Source: Natronosalvus vescus (GTDB lineage Archaea; Halobacteriota; Halobacteria; Halobacteriales; Natrialbaceae). From it: DNA of 64,000 nt. The number at the start of each line of letters is the position of its first letter. The first letter of the stretch is position 1. The stretch is from assembly GCF_023973145.1 (NCBI RefSeq), contig NZ_CP099546.1, positions 1,364,001-1,428,000 of the forward strand, in the 5' to 3' direction. The translations under genes and the position numbers were made by a program. Of this stretch, positions 51,863 to 61,184 are shown one piece after another. The notes beneath the pieces were generated by a model, which ran no database searches, was not told the origin of the DNA, and saw nothing but the letters and a program-made list of their open reading frames with translations.

Positions 51863-53950
51863 ATGATCGACAGTAACTTACTTTCAATCGAAAGTACGGA
51901 TACCACACTCGACGTCACCGATATCGCCGGAAACGACCTATCGTTCGGATTGACGGGCTGGGATCCGATCGAGGACGGCTACGACCTCGAGAAACCAATC
52001 GACGGACACGTGTCTGGCCGCCTTTCGGAGCTCCGATACCCCCTCCAGAACGTCTTCTGGGTCGAACGACTTGATGGTGAGTTCTACGGAACGGACGCAA
52101 ACCACGATCACGAGCCCGTCCAGTCGACAGAAGTCAATGCTGGGGACACGACACGGCTGGCGCTCCCGGCCGGCCAGTACCTCTGTCGACTCGAGCAATC
52201 CTTTTTCGTCTACATTCGCTTCGACGGCTCGGCGACGATCACGAACCGTCCGGGTTCGTCGCTCGTCCTGTCGTTCCCGCACCCGACCACGGTATCGATC
52301 GGCTTCAAGACGAGTCTCGAATATCCCCGTCACGAACTCACCATCGAGCCGACCACACGTGGCATCGCCACTGCCCTCTCACACATGAGCGCCTCGATCA
52401 GTACCATCTCGGTCGACCGCGTGCACCGAAACTATCGAGGATATCCTCCACTGATCTCGGTCGGCGAGGAGACCGTGGTTCCACCAGACGTCGTCGACGC
52501 AACGCCAGATACGGGGATCGAACTGCGCGTCCCGGATCGACTCGAGTTTCTGTTTCCGGCGGCCCCGCTCGCGTATTACCTCGGGGCGACCGTCACGATC
52601 ACTGATGAGCCAGCCCCGGTGTTGGCTATCCCGAATGCCGACGTTTCCTACGAATTCGATCCGTTACCGGCGTTCGAGCGTCAGTCGATCGACATGCTTC
52701 GTCGCGTCTTTTTCCTCGACATGCTTACCTCCTGGGTACCCGACCTGGAGCTTTCGGTCGTCGAAGCAACCACTCTCGAGGACGCCGGCATCGACCTCAA
52801 GCCACTGTTCGATGCGCCAATCGCGTCGCGTCTGGAGCACTATCTCTCGCTTCCGGCGGCGACTATCGATTCTGTGTTACCACCATGGCCGTACCGAATG
52901 ACGGTCGAACCCAACGTCGAGTGCGTGGCCCAACTCCCCCACCTCCTCAACGATATGGCCGCCATCGAACTGCCAAACGGGGGCTCGACCGAGACGATCG
53001 TCTCCACCGAGAGTCCCGTCGCCGACGAATTACACAATATCACGCGAATGCGCGGATCGCTCTCGTGTTCGAATACGATGGCCACAGATCTCGAAGCCGC
53101 GGATGAGACCGCTTCATTCGTGTCCATGCCTTCGGCATACGAGAACCGCCTCAGGTATCTCAGCGAGGAGCGTCAGTTGTACTCCGTCGTCGTCGTCTTC
53201 GCCCGTTCACTGTCCGAAGAGACGAAAGAGGAGGTGATCGAACGATACGCTCGTCGCGACGAGATTGGATCGCCACACGTCAGGCGACTCGACGATCCGA
53301 ACCGGTCACAACTCCACGAGGCGTTCAGGGAGGGTGCCGACTTCCTCCAGTTCGTCGGTCACGCTGACGACGACGGACTCCACTGTCGTGACGGTGTGCT
53401 CGAGCCAGCCAGCCTCTCGACGAACAATGTCCAGTTGTTTCAGCTCGAAACGACAGACGGGAGCGACGTCGCACTGAACCTCATCGAGACGGGTAGCGTT
53501 GCTGGCGTCGTTGCAACACCAGAGTCGCCTGATTCCGATCGGGTTCCGACCTTGATTGGCGAGTTAGTCCTGTACGGACAGAGCATCGCCACGGCGGCCG
53601 AGTGTCGGCGTCGGTTGTCACCGACACCACCGTCCACACAGACGGTCGTCGGTGACGGTGCCCACCGATTCAGCACGAAGTGGTTGCCACGCCCGATCCA
53701 CGTGCTCGAACCTTACCAAAACGGCGAACGCGCCCGTATGACGGTCGTTCCGTTCTCGATCGACCCAGTCGGTGCTCACTGGTATCCCAACCTGGGTGCA
53801 GAAAAGCGATTCCAGCCGGCTGTTCTGTCCTACGACCTAGAAACGGCGGATCTCATCGACAGCCTCGACGGGATTCCACATCCGATCTACTTCGCGGGGC
53901 GCTGTTACTGGCCGGAGGAACACCAGCAACTCGCGTTCCCGGTCGCGTGA
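51863..53950 (+). CDS. Large haloarchaeal protein with CHAT-like domain lacking the catalytic Cys
   Basis: 695 residues. The first 420 form a beta-rich region of unknown family. Residues 445-620 resemble a CHAT (caspase HetF-associated) protease: SVVVVFARSLSEETKEEV, then FLQFVGHADDDGLHCRDG with His500, NNVQLFQLETTDGSDVALNLIETGSVAGVVA, and YGQSIATAAECRRRL. In active CHAT domains the strand after His ends in LSAC-type Cys; here that position is Leu528. A catalytic pair is therefore missing. The protein may be a pseudoenzyme that binds partners. It follows a histidine kinase gene by 68 bases. Confidence 0.65.
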   Translation: MIDSNLLSIESTDTTLDVTDIAGNDLSFGLTGWDPIEDGYDLEKPIDGHVSGRLSELRYPLQNVFWVERLDGEFYGTDANHDHEPVQSTEVNAGDTTRLALPAGQYLCRLEQSFFVYIRFDGSATITNRPGSSLVLSFPHPTTVSIGFKTSLEYPRHELTIEPTTRGIATALSHMSASISTISVDRVHRNYRGYPPLISVGEETVVPPDVVDATPDTGIELRVPDRLEFLFPAAPLAYYLGATVTITDEPAPVLAIPNADVSYEFDPLPAFERQSIDMLRRVFFLDMLTSWVPDLELSVVEATTLEDAGIDLKPLFDAPIASRLEHYLSLPAATIDSVLPPWPYRMTVEPNVECVAQLPHLLNDMAAIELPNGGSTETIVSTESPVADELHNITRMRGSLSCSNTMATDLEAADETASFVSMPSAYENRLRYLSEERQLYSVVVVFARSLSEETKEEVIERYARRDEIGSPHVRRLDDPNRSQLHEAFREGADFLQFVGHADDDGLHCRDGVLEPASLSTNNVQLFQLETTDGSDVALNLIETGSVAGVVATPESPDSDRVPTLIGELVLYGQSIATAAECRRRLSPTPPSTQTVVGDGAHRFSTKWLPRPIHVLEPYQNGERARMTVVPFSIDPVGAHWYPNLGAEKRFQPAVLSYDLETADLIDSLDGIPHPIYFAGRCYWPEEHQQLAFPVA

Positions 53951-54026
53951 CGTATCGTCGCGTCAACTCCCCATCAGCGTTCGGTGTTCGACACGTACCG
54001 TTATAAGAAGTCTCACAGCCGAGCAG

Positions 54027-55409
54027 CTAGCTGTCGTACGGCCGCTCGAGAATCACCGTTTGCTCCCGGCCCGGCCCGACCCCGATAGCGTACAGCGGTG
54101 CGTCGAGTTCGTCGGCGAGGTACTCGAGGTAGGTGCGTGCGTTTTCAGGGATGGCCTCGTAGCCTTCCTCGGCGACCGCAGTCCAGTCGACCTCGGGCCA
54201 GCCGTCGAACGTCCGATAGTTTGCCGTACACCGACCCCACTGTTCGGTCGTCGGCGGGACGGTGAATATCTCCTCGCCGTCGAACTCGTAGCTATGGCCG
54301 ACCTCTACTTCCTCGAGGCCAGCGAGCACGTCGATGTGATTGACTGCCAGTCCGGTAAAGCCGCTTGCGCGGGCGGCGTGGCGCAGCATCGGTACGTCGA
54401 GCCAGCCGACTCGGCGGGGACGGCCGGTGACGGTGCCGTACTCCCCGCCCTCGTCGCGGATGTAGGTTGCCAACTGTTCGGCCTCGTCTTCCTCGTCGAC
54501 GCCCTCGGAGTCGTAGTCGGGCGTCTGACCCTCGACACCGCCGAGTTCGGTCGGGAGTGGGCCGGTTCCGACCCGCGAGAGGTAGGCCTTGACGATACCG
54601 ATAATCTCACCCTGGCCGACGACAGTCGGCCCGAGTCCAGTCCCGACGGACGCACCGCCAGCCGTCGGGTTCGAGGAGGTCACGTACGGGTAGACGCCGT
54701 GGTCGATGTCGATTGAGGTTCCCTGTGCACCCTCGAGGAGGACGTTTTCGCCAGCGTCGATGCGGTTCTGGAGGAAGGTGCCACAGTCGACGGTCATCCC
54801 CTCGGTGGCGAGGCGTTCCCCGTAGGCGCGATAGCTCTCGAAGAGGTGATCGACGTCGAACGCGTCGGCCGTTTCGCCCTCGAGCGTCACGCCGAAGACG
54901 TCCTCGGCCAGTGCGCGTTTCTGGGGGACGACGTATTCGAGGCGCTCGCGGAGTACCGCAGGATCGAGGAGGTCGCCAATGCGGACGCCGCGTCGCCCCA
55001 TCTTGTCTTCGTAAGCCGGTCCGATTCCTCGGCCGGTCGTTCCCGCGGCGAGGTCTGCTTTCTCTTTCTCCTCGATCCCGTCCAGGACGCGGTGGTACGG
55101 AAGTATCGCGTGTGCCCGTTCGGCGACGCGGACGTCGGGCTCGAGTCCGCGTTCGCGAAGTTGGTCGAGTTCGCTGAACAGCGTTTCGGGGTTGACGACA
55201 CAGCCGTTTCCGAGGACGCCGATTTTCCCGCGGACGGCCCCGGAGGGAACCAGCGACAGTTTGTACTTCTCGCCGTCCGAGACGACGGTGTGGCCGGCGT
55301 TGTCGCCGCCCTGGTAGCGCGCGACGATGTCGGCGGCGTCGCCATAGAGGTCGACGACGCCACCTTTGCCTTCGTCGCCGAGTTGCGACCCGACGATAGT
55401 GACGGTCAT
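54027..55409 (-). CDS. purA: Adenylosuccinate synthase
   Basis: 460 residues. It has the GTP-loop-like GSQLGDEGKGG with catalytic Asp, GGDNAGHT with catalytic His, and GTTGRGIGPAYEDK. Later come LLEGAQGTSIDIDHGVYPYVTSSNPT with its Arg/Thr surroundings, and RPRRVGWLD. The enzyme joins IMP and aspartate using GTP to make adenylosuccinate in AMP synthesis. An extra acidic stretch of about 20 residues (DYDSEGVDEEDEAEQLATYI) replaces a shorter loop. The start is the first conserved ATG. Confidence 0.95.
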   Translation of the reverse strand: MTVTIVGSQLGDEGKGGVVDLYGDAADIVARYQGGDNAGHTVVSDGEKYKLSLVPSGAVRGKIGVLGNGCVVNPETLFSELDQLRERGLEPDVRVAERAHAILPYHRVLDGIEEKEKADLAAGTTGRGIGPAYEDKMGRRGVRIGDLLDPAVLRERLEYVVPQKRALAEDVFGVTLEGETADAFDVDHLFESYRAYGERLATEGMTVDCGTFLQNRIDAGENVLLEGAQGTSIDIDHGVYPYVTSSNPTAGGASVGTGLGPTVVGQGEIIGIVKAYLSRVGTGPLPTELGGVEGQTPDYDSEGVDEEDEAEQLATYIRDEGGEYGTVTGRPRRVGWLDVPMLRHAARASGFTGLAVNHIDVLAGLEEVEVGHSYEFDGEEIFTVPPTTEQWGRCTANYRTFDGWPEVDWTAVAEEGYEAIPENARTYLEYLADELDAPLYAIGVGPGREQTVILERPYDS

Positions 55410-55701
55410 AACAGCGGCGGATTCTTTCCCAGCCGATAAACCGGTTACGGTCTAGATGGAGCGTGCCCCTCAGATTTATCCACACACGTGCATATCGCGG
55501 GGGCTTTTCGGTGGAAAATCTGTGTGGTCGTGAATACGACCGTCCCGTCGGGATCCGCGATCCGTCATACCGGATGGCCCTGAACTGTTGTGGTGAACCC
55601 GAAACGTTAACTACTGTCACAACCGATGATCGGTTTGCTACTGATTTTGCCGCCACTCGAGGGCAATCTTTAAAAGGTGGAAAGACAAGTTAACAAATGC
55701 C

Positions 55702-56007
55702 ATGATAGACCGACTGGAGAAGGAAGTCGATATGCTGGAACGACATCTGCAGGTACTGAAGATGGTTATCGAGAACGAACCGATCGGTATCGTCAAGATG
55801 TCGAACGAAACGGGTTACCCACACCACAAGGTACGCTACTCGCTTCGCGTGCTCGAAGAGGAGAACCTCATCGAGCCCTCGAGTCAGGGTGCGATTAAAA
55901 CCGAGCGGACGGTCGAGTTCGTCGACGAACTCGACGGGAAACTCGACGATATCGTCACCAAACTCGAGGCCATGAAAATCGAAGACGTCGCCGAAGTCGA
56001 AGGCTAA
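55702..56007 (+). CDS. Small winged-helix transcriptional regulator (101 aa)
   Basis: 101 residues. A coiled N-terminal helix (LEKEVDMLERHLQVLKMVI) precedes the helix-turn-helix (IGIVKMSNETGYPHHKVRYSLRVLEEENLIEPS). A C-terminal helix pair (DELDGKLDDIVTKLEAMKI) is a likely dimer contact. CTTTAAAAGG at about 55670 is the probable TATA box, about 30 bases before the ATG. The family is archaeal with no known targets. The gene converges on the coiled-coil protein gene. Confidence 0.78.
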   Translation: MIDRLEKEVDMLERHLQVLKMVIENEPIGIVKMSNETGYPHHKVRYSLRVLEEENLIEPSSQGAIKTERTVEFVDELDGKLDDIVTKLEAMKIEDVAEVEG

Positions 56008-56016
56008 CCGGTTCGT

Positions 56017-58629
56017 CTACAGCTCTGGAACGTTCATGTGGAAGCCGCCTGAGCGCGATTCCACGAGACACAGGTGGTATCCACCCTGTTTTCGCGACAG
56101 CGACACGTGACTGAGTCGTGAGTCCCGACTGAGGAAGCCCCCACCGCCGGTGACCTGTTCGGTCACCTCGAGTGCGCCCGGTTCGAAGAAACTGGACGTG
56201 ACGACGAAGGCCGCGCCGAACTCGTTGTGGTTCGCTTTGACCGCCGACGCGGATTCCTCGAGCGTCTCGAGCATCTCACGACTCGCCGGATCACGCGAGT
56301 CGTTGAGGTTTGCCCCGACGAGCGGGTTCCCCATTTTGTCGAAGGCGACGACGTCGAAGGTGACCGACTCGGGAACACCTTCCGTCTCGTCGTCGGCGAG
56401 GGATATCGACGCGTGTAACTCCGCCCGGTCGACGTAGGGCAAGACGTCGTACAGGTCGCTGAGTCCGTCGGCGTGGCCCGTATCTCGAATCTCGAACGGA
56501 AGCGTCGCCGTCAGCCAGTCGACGAACTGGTACTCCATGGTGGAGGTGAGGAACTCCTCGTACGGCTGCCCGTCGACGACGACGTCGCTAGTTTCGAACT
56601 GCGTGTGGTGTTCGAGCCGCAAATTCTCGACCACGGCGTTGCGCTCAGCGTTCTCTTCGTGTGCCGTCTTCAGCGTCGGTTGACTTTTCGAGGCGTAGCG
56701 GACGAACAGGTTCGTTCCGGAGAGCGCCTCCGACGGCGACAACTCCGTGCCGTCGAGTGGGACGCCCGCCTCGCGTTTCGATCGCACGCGCTCGAGTTCG
56801 GTCTCGAGTTCCTCGATTCGCCGTTGCAATCGGGTGACGGTGGCCGAGAGTTCCTCTGTTTCCTGTTGTAACTGATCGCGCTCGTTGCGGTAGCCGTCGC
56901 GCTCGGTGGCGAGCTGTTGTCGTTGCTCCTCGAGGGTCGATTTCTCCGCTTCGAGCTCGTCGACGCGCTGGGTGAGCCGATCGATCTTGTCTTCGCGCTC
57001 GAGCATGTCCTGCTCGAGCGTCTCTCGTGAGGTAGTCGGCGACTGTGATCGCGACCGATTTCGGTTCTGGTTCCGATGCTGCTTCCGATTTGTCGTCCCA
57101 CTCGGCGTCGAGTCACGGCCACTGGAGTTCGTTCCCGAGTCCGTGCCCGAGCGCGAGCGCGATTGAGCGTTGTTCTGTGGGCCCGACTCTGACGTGGCTG
57201 GCGAGGTAGAGGAACCAGATCGGTCGGTCGATTCCGTTGGCTCCTTCGAACGTGCATCGGCGGATCCACGCCGCCCACTCTTCCGATGGCTCTGTGAGCG
57301 TGATCGACCGGTAGAAGCAGACGTTGGGCGCTCGGCGTTCGTCGAGTTCGCTGGATCGATCGAGGGAATGCGCCGCGTTTCCTGCCATCGAGCCTCCTGT
57401 TTGAACCGCTCCTCGAGCGGATCGTCCGTCGCTGACGCGTCGGTTTCAGTACCGTCGGTCTGCTCGTCGTCAGGTTCCGACCAGGAGATATCGCTTTCCT
57501 CGAGTTCGGTCGCGGCGGCCTCGACGTCGTCCGGGTCGAGGGAGTCACTCGAGGCCGGTGGCATCGGCTGGGCCGGCTCCGACTCGTTACCGTCGGCTAC
57601 TTCTTCGGTGTCAGAGACGCCTTCGGGGGTATCGGTTCGTCGTTCCGGTGATGCGGGTTGGGAGTCGGTTGGGTCTGACGTCGACTCTTCGCCGGCTTTG
57701 GCACCTGAGTCCGGTGTCGTCTCGTCAGTGGCCTCGGTCGGTGGCATCGGCTGGGCTGGCGCCGCCTCGGTTTCGGTTTTCGCTCGACCGTCATCATCAC
57801 CGCCACCACTGATATCGGCATCAGTCCGGACATCGGCATCAGATTGGGCATCGGTTATCCCCGACGACGTTTCGTCGCCAGGGGCTGGCTCAGTCGTCGT
57901 AATGCCGCTCGAGGCGTCGGTGAGTGTGGCTTCTCCCTCGGTGTCGGCGACGTCTGGTTCGGTGGCCCCGGTTGCCGACTGGTGGTGGCTCGCTGTGGTT
58001 TCTCCCCCTGTAGCGGCCGATGGGTTGGCGGTCGCCGGTTCTGACCCCGACTCTGACGCTGACGCTGGCTCTGATTTTGACGCCGCTTCGCTTCCAGGAA
58101 TCGTCTGAATCTCGATATCGACGTCGATCACTTCGTAGATACCGACTTCGTCGTCGGCTCGGTCGAACGCCTCGTCGCCGGTCAAGAGGCGTTCGGCGTT
58201 ACCGATGTAGGCGGCGGCCATCCGTCGGCCCCCGTAGTAGATCAGATAGTAATCACCACTGAGCACCTGTTCACTGAGTTCGACGTACCCCGTAAACGAT
58301 CCCTGCTGGAGGGTTTCGTCGACCTCGCTCAGCGGCGTGTCGTTCGTGTAGTACTTCGCTCTGGTCTCACCACCCTGTTCGTCCATCGTACAGAGCAGCG
58401 GCAACGAGGGATATGGTGCGTCGTACGCTGTCCCGCTCGCCCCGTCGAACTGCTCGAGGCTGCCGTCGACGACGCCAACGATACGGCCGTTGAGCATAAA
58501 GGCCCAGGTACCACCAGCGGTAATGGCACCCGAAAAGTCCTCGTCGGCGAGCGAGGCGAGTCCGTCGTAGCCGCCCGAATACGAACGGGACTCCCATCGT
58601 TCGACGCGCTCTTGCGTGCGCGGATCCAT
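56017..58629 (-). CDS. Large acidic protein with disordered middle and coiled coil
   Basis: 870 residues. Residues 1-175 form a compact N-terminal domain (YDGLASLADEDFSGAITAGGTWAFMLNGRIVGVV). About 330 residues of Ser/Thr/Glu/Asp-rich disorder follow. A coiled coil of about 100 residues (residues about 530-630; EDKIDRLTQRVDELEAEK, LQQETEELSATVTRL) leads to a C-terminal globular domain with YASKSQPTLKTAHEENAER. No enzyme motif is seen. It may be a structural or signalling scaffold. It ends 9 bases from the convergent regulator gene. Confidence 0.7.
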   Translation of the reverse strand: MDPRTQERVERWESRSYSGGYDGLASLADEDFSGAITAGGTWAFMLNGRIVGVVDGSLEQFDGASGTAYDAPYPSLPLLCTMDEQGGETRAKYYTNDTPLSEVDETLQQGSFTGYVELSEQVLSGDYYLIYYGGRRMAAAYIGNAERLLTGDEAFDRADDEVGIYEVIDVDIEIQTIPGSEAASKSEPASASESGSEPATANPSAATGGETTASHHQSATGATEPDVADTEGEATLTDASSGITTTEPAPGDETSSGITDAQSDADVRTDADISGGGDDDGRAKTETEAAPAQPMPPTEATDETTPDSGAKAGEESTSDPTDSQPASPERRTDTPEGVSDTEEVADGNESEPAQPMPPASSDSLDPDDVEAAATELEESDISWSEPDDEQTDGTETDASATDDPLEERFKQEARWQETRRIPSIDPANSTNAERPTSASTGRSRSQSHRKSGRRGSADARSKEPTESTDRSGSSTSPATSESGPQNNAQSRSRSGTDSGTNSSGRDSTPSGTTNRKQHRNQNRNRSRSQSPTTSRETLEQDMLEREDKIDRLTQRVDELEAEKSTLEEQRQQLATERDGYRNERDQLQQETEELSATVTRLQRRIEELETELERVRSKREAGVPLDGTELSPSEALSGTNLFVRYASKSQPTLKTAHEENAERNAVVENLRLEHHTQFETSDVVVDGQPYEEFLTSTMEYQFVDWLTATLPFEIRDTGHADGLSDLYDVLPYVDRAELHASISLADDETEGVPESVTFDVVAFDKMGNPLVGANLNDSRDPASREMLETLEESASAVKANHNEFGAAFVVTSSFFEPGALEVTEQVTGGGGFLSRDSRLSHVSLSRKQGGYHLCLVESRSGGFHMNVPEL

Positions 58630-58695
58630 ATTTCAACAAGCGGGAACCGGTGTAAATACGTTTCGCCTATAGCACCAACTGACATGAGTCACATA

Positions 58696-58831
58696 CTGAT
58701 CGCCGACACGTCTGGCGATCAGGTGGGCAAGACGTGCAGTGGCTATTGTAACGACTGAAACGATTTACACACCGGTCGCAGACTCCGCTTGCGATCGGAT
58801 GTGCATTGACTTCCAGTGGCTACTATAGTAG
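58696..58831. mobile_element. Possible remnant of a small mobile element or MITE
   Basis: A perfect 9-base hairpin (CTGATCGCC-9-GGCGATCAG, 58696-58722) is followed by two copies of CAGTGGCTAYTRTA (58737-58750 and 58814-58827), 77 bases apart. The perfect 12-base palindrome CTACTATAGTAG lies at 58820-58831. The region is AT-richer than its flanks and carries no gene. This fits a decayed element, but no target-site duplication was found. The rest of the 300-base gap shows nothing. Confidence 0.35.
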
Positions 58832-58931
58832 TGCTGCATCAGCGAGTAAACGGAACCGCGCTCACCAGGGCGTGCCGATTCTTGCCTGCGTTGATCGCAT
58901 CGAGGAGCGTCCAGTTCGAGCCTCGCCAGGC

Positions 58932-59210
58932 TTAGATCTTCGACTCGGCGTCGTCCGCGAGCTCCTGCATCCGCTTGCCGATCCGACCGGCGCTCGAGAA
59001 CTCGTCCTGACTCATCGCGTTCGCGAGGGCGTTTCCGAGGACGAAGACGGCGTGTTTGTGCTCGCTCTTCGATTTGTGGACGTCGTCCGGATCGACGTCG
59101 AGCTGATGGTAGGCATCGAAGAGGCCGGCATCGACGTTCTCGCGGTCGGAAAAGTACTCCATGATGACGACGAGTTCGCCGTGCAATTCGAGGAGTTCGT
59201 CTTTATGCAT
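58932..59210 (-). CDS. UPF0058 family protein
   Basis: 92 residues, mostly helical. It begins MHKDELLELHGELVVIMEYF and has HKSKSEHKHAVFVLGNALANAMS, both typical of the UPF0058 family. The role is unknown. It is found across haloarchaea as a single short cytoplasmic protein. ATG 59210 is taken over an earlier ATG in the same frame. Confidence 0.85.
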   Translation of the reverse strand: MHKDELLELHGELVVIMEYFSDRENVDAGLFDAYHQLDVDPDDVHKSKSEHKHAVFVLGNALANAMSQDEFSSAGRIGKRMQELADDAESKI

Positions 59211-59325
59211 ACACGCGAGTATGAACGGTTCCAAGTTAAGAGTTGTGTGGCTCAGCGTGGCAAATTCGTCCGAACGCTGGTGACTCGTCCGCAGGGAAAT
59301 ACATCGCTTCGTCGGTGTCCGACGA

Positions 59326-59871
59326 TCAGTGCGTGGCCTGCTCGAGGACGAGCGTTTCGTCCTCGAGATAGTGCTCGAAGTGGTGAGCGTCGTCTTCGAC
59401 CTCGAAGAGGATCTCCCGGAGCATGTGAGCGGTCGCGTGATCGCCGAGGTTCGTTGCGAGTTCGATGCTGTCGCGCATCGATTCGATGATGTCGCCGTAC
59501 ATCTCGAGGTCGTTTTCCATCATCGTCCGGAGGTCGTAGACGTCCTCGCCCTCGAACTCGACGGTCGCGCGTTGCTCGAGGTTCGTCGGGCCCGATACCG
59601 GGACGCCACCGAGTGCCTGGGCACGCTCGGCGATCAGGTCAGCGCCTTCCTCGGCGTGTTCGTAGGCCTCTTCGAAGAACAGGTGCAGGTCGCGGAACTC
59701 TGCACCTTCGACGACCCAGTGGTGTTTCTTGAGCTGGTGGTACAGGACGTACGCGTTCGCGAGTTCGGAATTGAGCGCGTCGACGATCTGTTCGGCCTTC
59801 TCCTGCTCGAGTCGTAGGGCGTTCTCCTCGACGGTATCGGCCTGCTGGCGGACGGTCTTTTGAGTACTCAT
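59326..59871 (-). CDS. dpsA: DNA protection protein, ferritin-like Dps
   Basis: 181 residues, four-helix bundle. The ferroxidase site residues are in YHQLKKHHWVVEGAEFRDLHLFFEEAYEHAEEGADLIAERA, with His and Glu/Asp ligands between subunits. It matches halophilic DpsA in length and in the N-terminal QQADTVEENALRLEQEKAEQIV. Twelve subunits form a shell that oxidises and stores iron and shields DNA. Expression in haloarchaea rises with iron and oxidative stress. The promoter is AT-rich with a candidate TTTAAGGG TATA box about 30 bases upstream. Confidence 0.92.
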   Translation of the reverse strand: MSTQKTVRQQADTVEENALRLEQEKAEQIVDALNSELANAYVLYHQLKKHHWVVEGAEFRDLHLFFEEAYEHAEEGADLIAERAQALGGVPVSGPTNLEQRATVEFEGEDVYDLRTMMENDLEMYGDIIESMRDSIELATNLGDHATAHMLREILFEVEDDAHHFEHYLEDETLVLEQATH

Positions 59872-59924
59872 CTCGTTCGAAGGTACGCCGTCAACACCCT
59901 TAAACCCTTCCCATTAGAAAATTA

Positions 59925-59941
59925 TTCTTCGTTATTAAGAA
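59925..59941. promoter_or_regulatory. Inverted repeat in the dpsA control region
   Basis: TTCTT-7-AAGAA lies about 55-70 bases upstream of the dpsA start, behind its probable TATA box. It is a weak operator candidate. The surrounding 100 bases are AT-rich. Confidence 0.3.
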
Positions 59942-60113
59942 CCATTGTTTCCCACTCGACGAAAATAATTACTCGAGAGAGACGTTTAGTCGCTGCCCGC
60001 TACAGTCAGTTCGACAGGAGTTTCACGCAGGTCCCCGCTTGCGCCCGGGTGCTCGCCGGCAGGATCTCGACCCAATCCGTGCCATTATACAGCGTGGTCG
60101 CCGATACTGAGGT

Positions 60114-61085
60114 ATGAACCAGTCCGTGCTCGTAGCCGGCGAAACGCTCGTCGACTTTCTTCCCGACCGGCCGGGGCCGCTCTCGTCGGTATCAGGGTTC
60201 GAACGGCGGGCCGGTGGAGCACCGGCAAACGTCGCCGTCGCCCTCTCGCGTCTCGAGCATCCACCGGCGTACTGGACCCGGGTCGGCGACGATCCATTTG
60301 GTCACTACCTTACTGGAGTACTCGCAGAACACGGGATCACAGATCGGTTCGTCGAAATCGATCCGGACGCCCAGACGACCCTCGCGTTCGTCACCCACGA
60401 CGAGTCTGGGGATAGAACGTTCTCGTTCTACCGCGACGATACGGCCGACACGCGTCTCGAACCGGGCACTATCGACGAGTCGACGCTCGAGGAACTCGAG
60501 TGGGTGCACGCCGGCGGCGTCACCCTCTCGAGCGGCCGATCGCGAGCGGCCACGTTCGACTTGCTCGAGCGGGCCGCTGCCCGGGGCTGTACGGTGTCGT
60601 TCGATCCCAACTTCAGACCGGAACTGTGGGCCGACGAAGCGACCTTCAGGCGGGTCGGCCGCGAAGCGCTCGCCCACACGGACGTCTGCAAGGCAACCGT
60701 CGAGGAACTCGAGGCCCTCGGCTGTACCGGCGCGACACCCACGGCTGTCGCTCGAGACGCACTCGAACTCGGGCCACACACCGTCTTTCTCACTTGCGGA
60801 AGCGAGGGAGCGATGGTCGTCACCGATGATGACGAGCGAGCACTCGAACCCGACCTCGTCCTCGAGCATCCCGGCTTCGACGTCGACGTAGTCGACACCA
60901 CTGGTGCCGGTGACGCCTTCGTCGCCGGTCTCATCGACTCGCTCCGCGGGGGCCGCAGTCTCCAGAAAACGCTCGCGTTCGCCAGCGCGGTTGCCGCCCA
61001 GGCGACGACCGAACCGGGGGCGATGACGGCGCTGCCGATTCGAGCAACTGCTGCAGCGTTCCTGGAGTCGGTTGACGAGAGCTGA
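60114..61085 (+). CDS. PfkB family carbohydrate kinase (fructokinase-like)
   Basis: 323 residues. It begins VLVAGETLVDFLPD, then RAGGAPANVAVALSRL (substrate signature), and ends in the catalytic VDTTGAGDAFVAGLIDSL. NFRPELW and CKATVEELEALG resemble fructokinases and ketohexokinases rather than ribokinases. It phosphorylates a sugar with ATP. A fructose role is favoured but not shown. It is divergent from dpsA, about 240 bases away. Confidence 0.85.
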   Translation: MNQSVLVAGETLVDFLPDRPGPLSSVSGFERRAGGAPANVAVALSRLEHPPAYWTRVGDDPFGHYLTGVLAEHGITDRFVEIDPDAQTTLAFVTHDESGDRTFSFYRDDTADTRLEPGTIDESTLEELEWVHAGGVTLSSGRSRAATFDLLERAAARGCTVSFDPNFRPELWADEATFRRVGREALAHTDVCKATVEELEALGCTGATPTAVARDALELGPHTVFLTCGSEGAMVVTDDDERALEPDLVLEHPGFDVDVVDTTGAGDAFVAGLIDSLRGGRSLQKTLAFASAVAAQATTEPGAMTALPIRATAAAFLESVDES

Positions 61086-61153
61086 CGGGTCGATCCACGG
61101 AAACTGGGTATAGCCGACGCTGACTACCCGGCTCGCAATTCCGTGTCGCCATG

Positions 61154-61162
61154 TTTCTTATA
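61154..61162 (+). promoter_or_regulatory. TATA box of the 138-aa protein gene
   Basis: TTTCTTATA lies about 27 bases before ATG 61185 and supports that start over ATG 61151. Confidence 0.55.
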
Positions 61163-61184
61163 CCGGCTCGATCCAGTCACGGTC

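Noticed and set aside
57170-58108. 312-codon plus-strand Ser-rich frame within the coiled-coil gene
   Set aside because: Complement of the acidic low-complexity region; no start signal and no domain.
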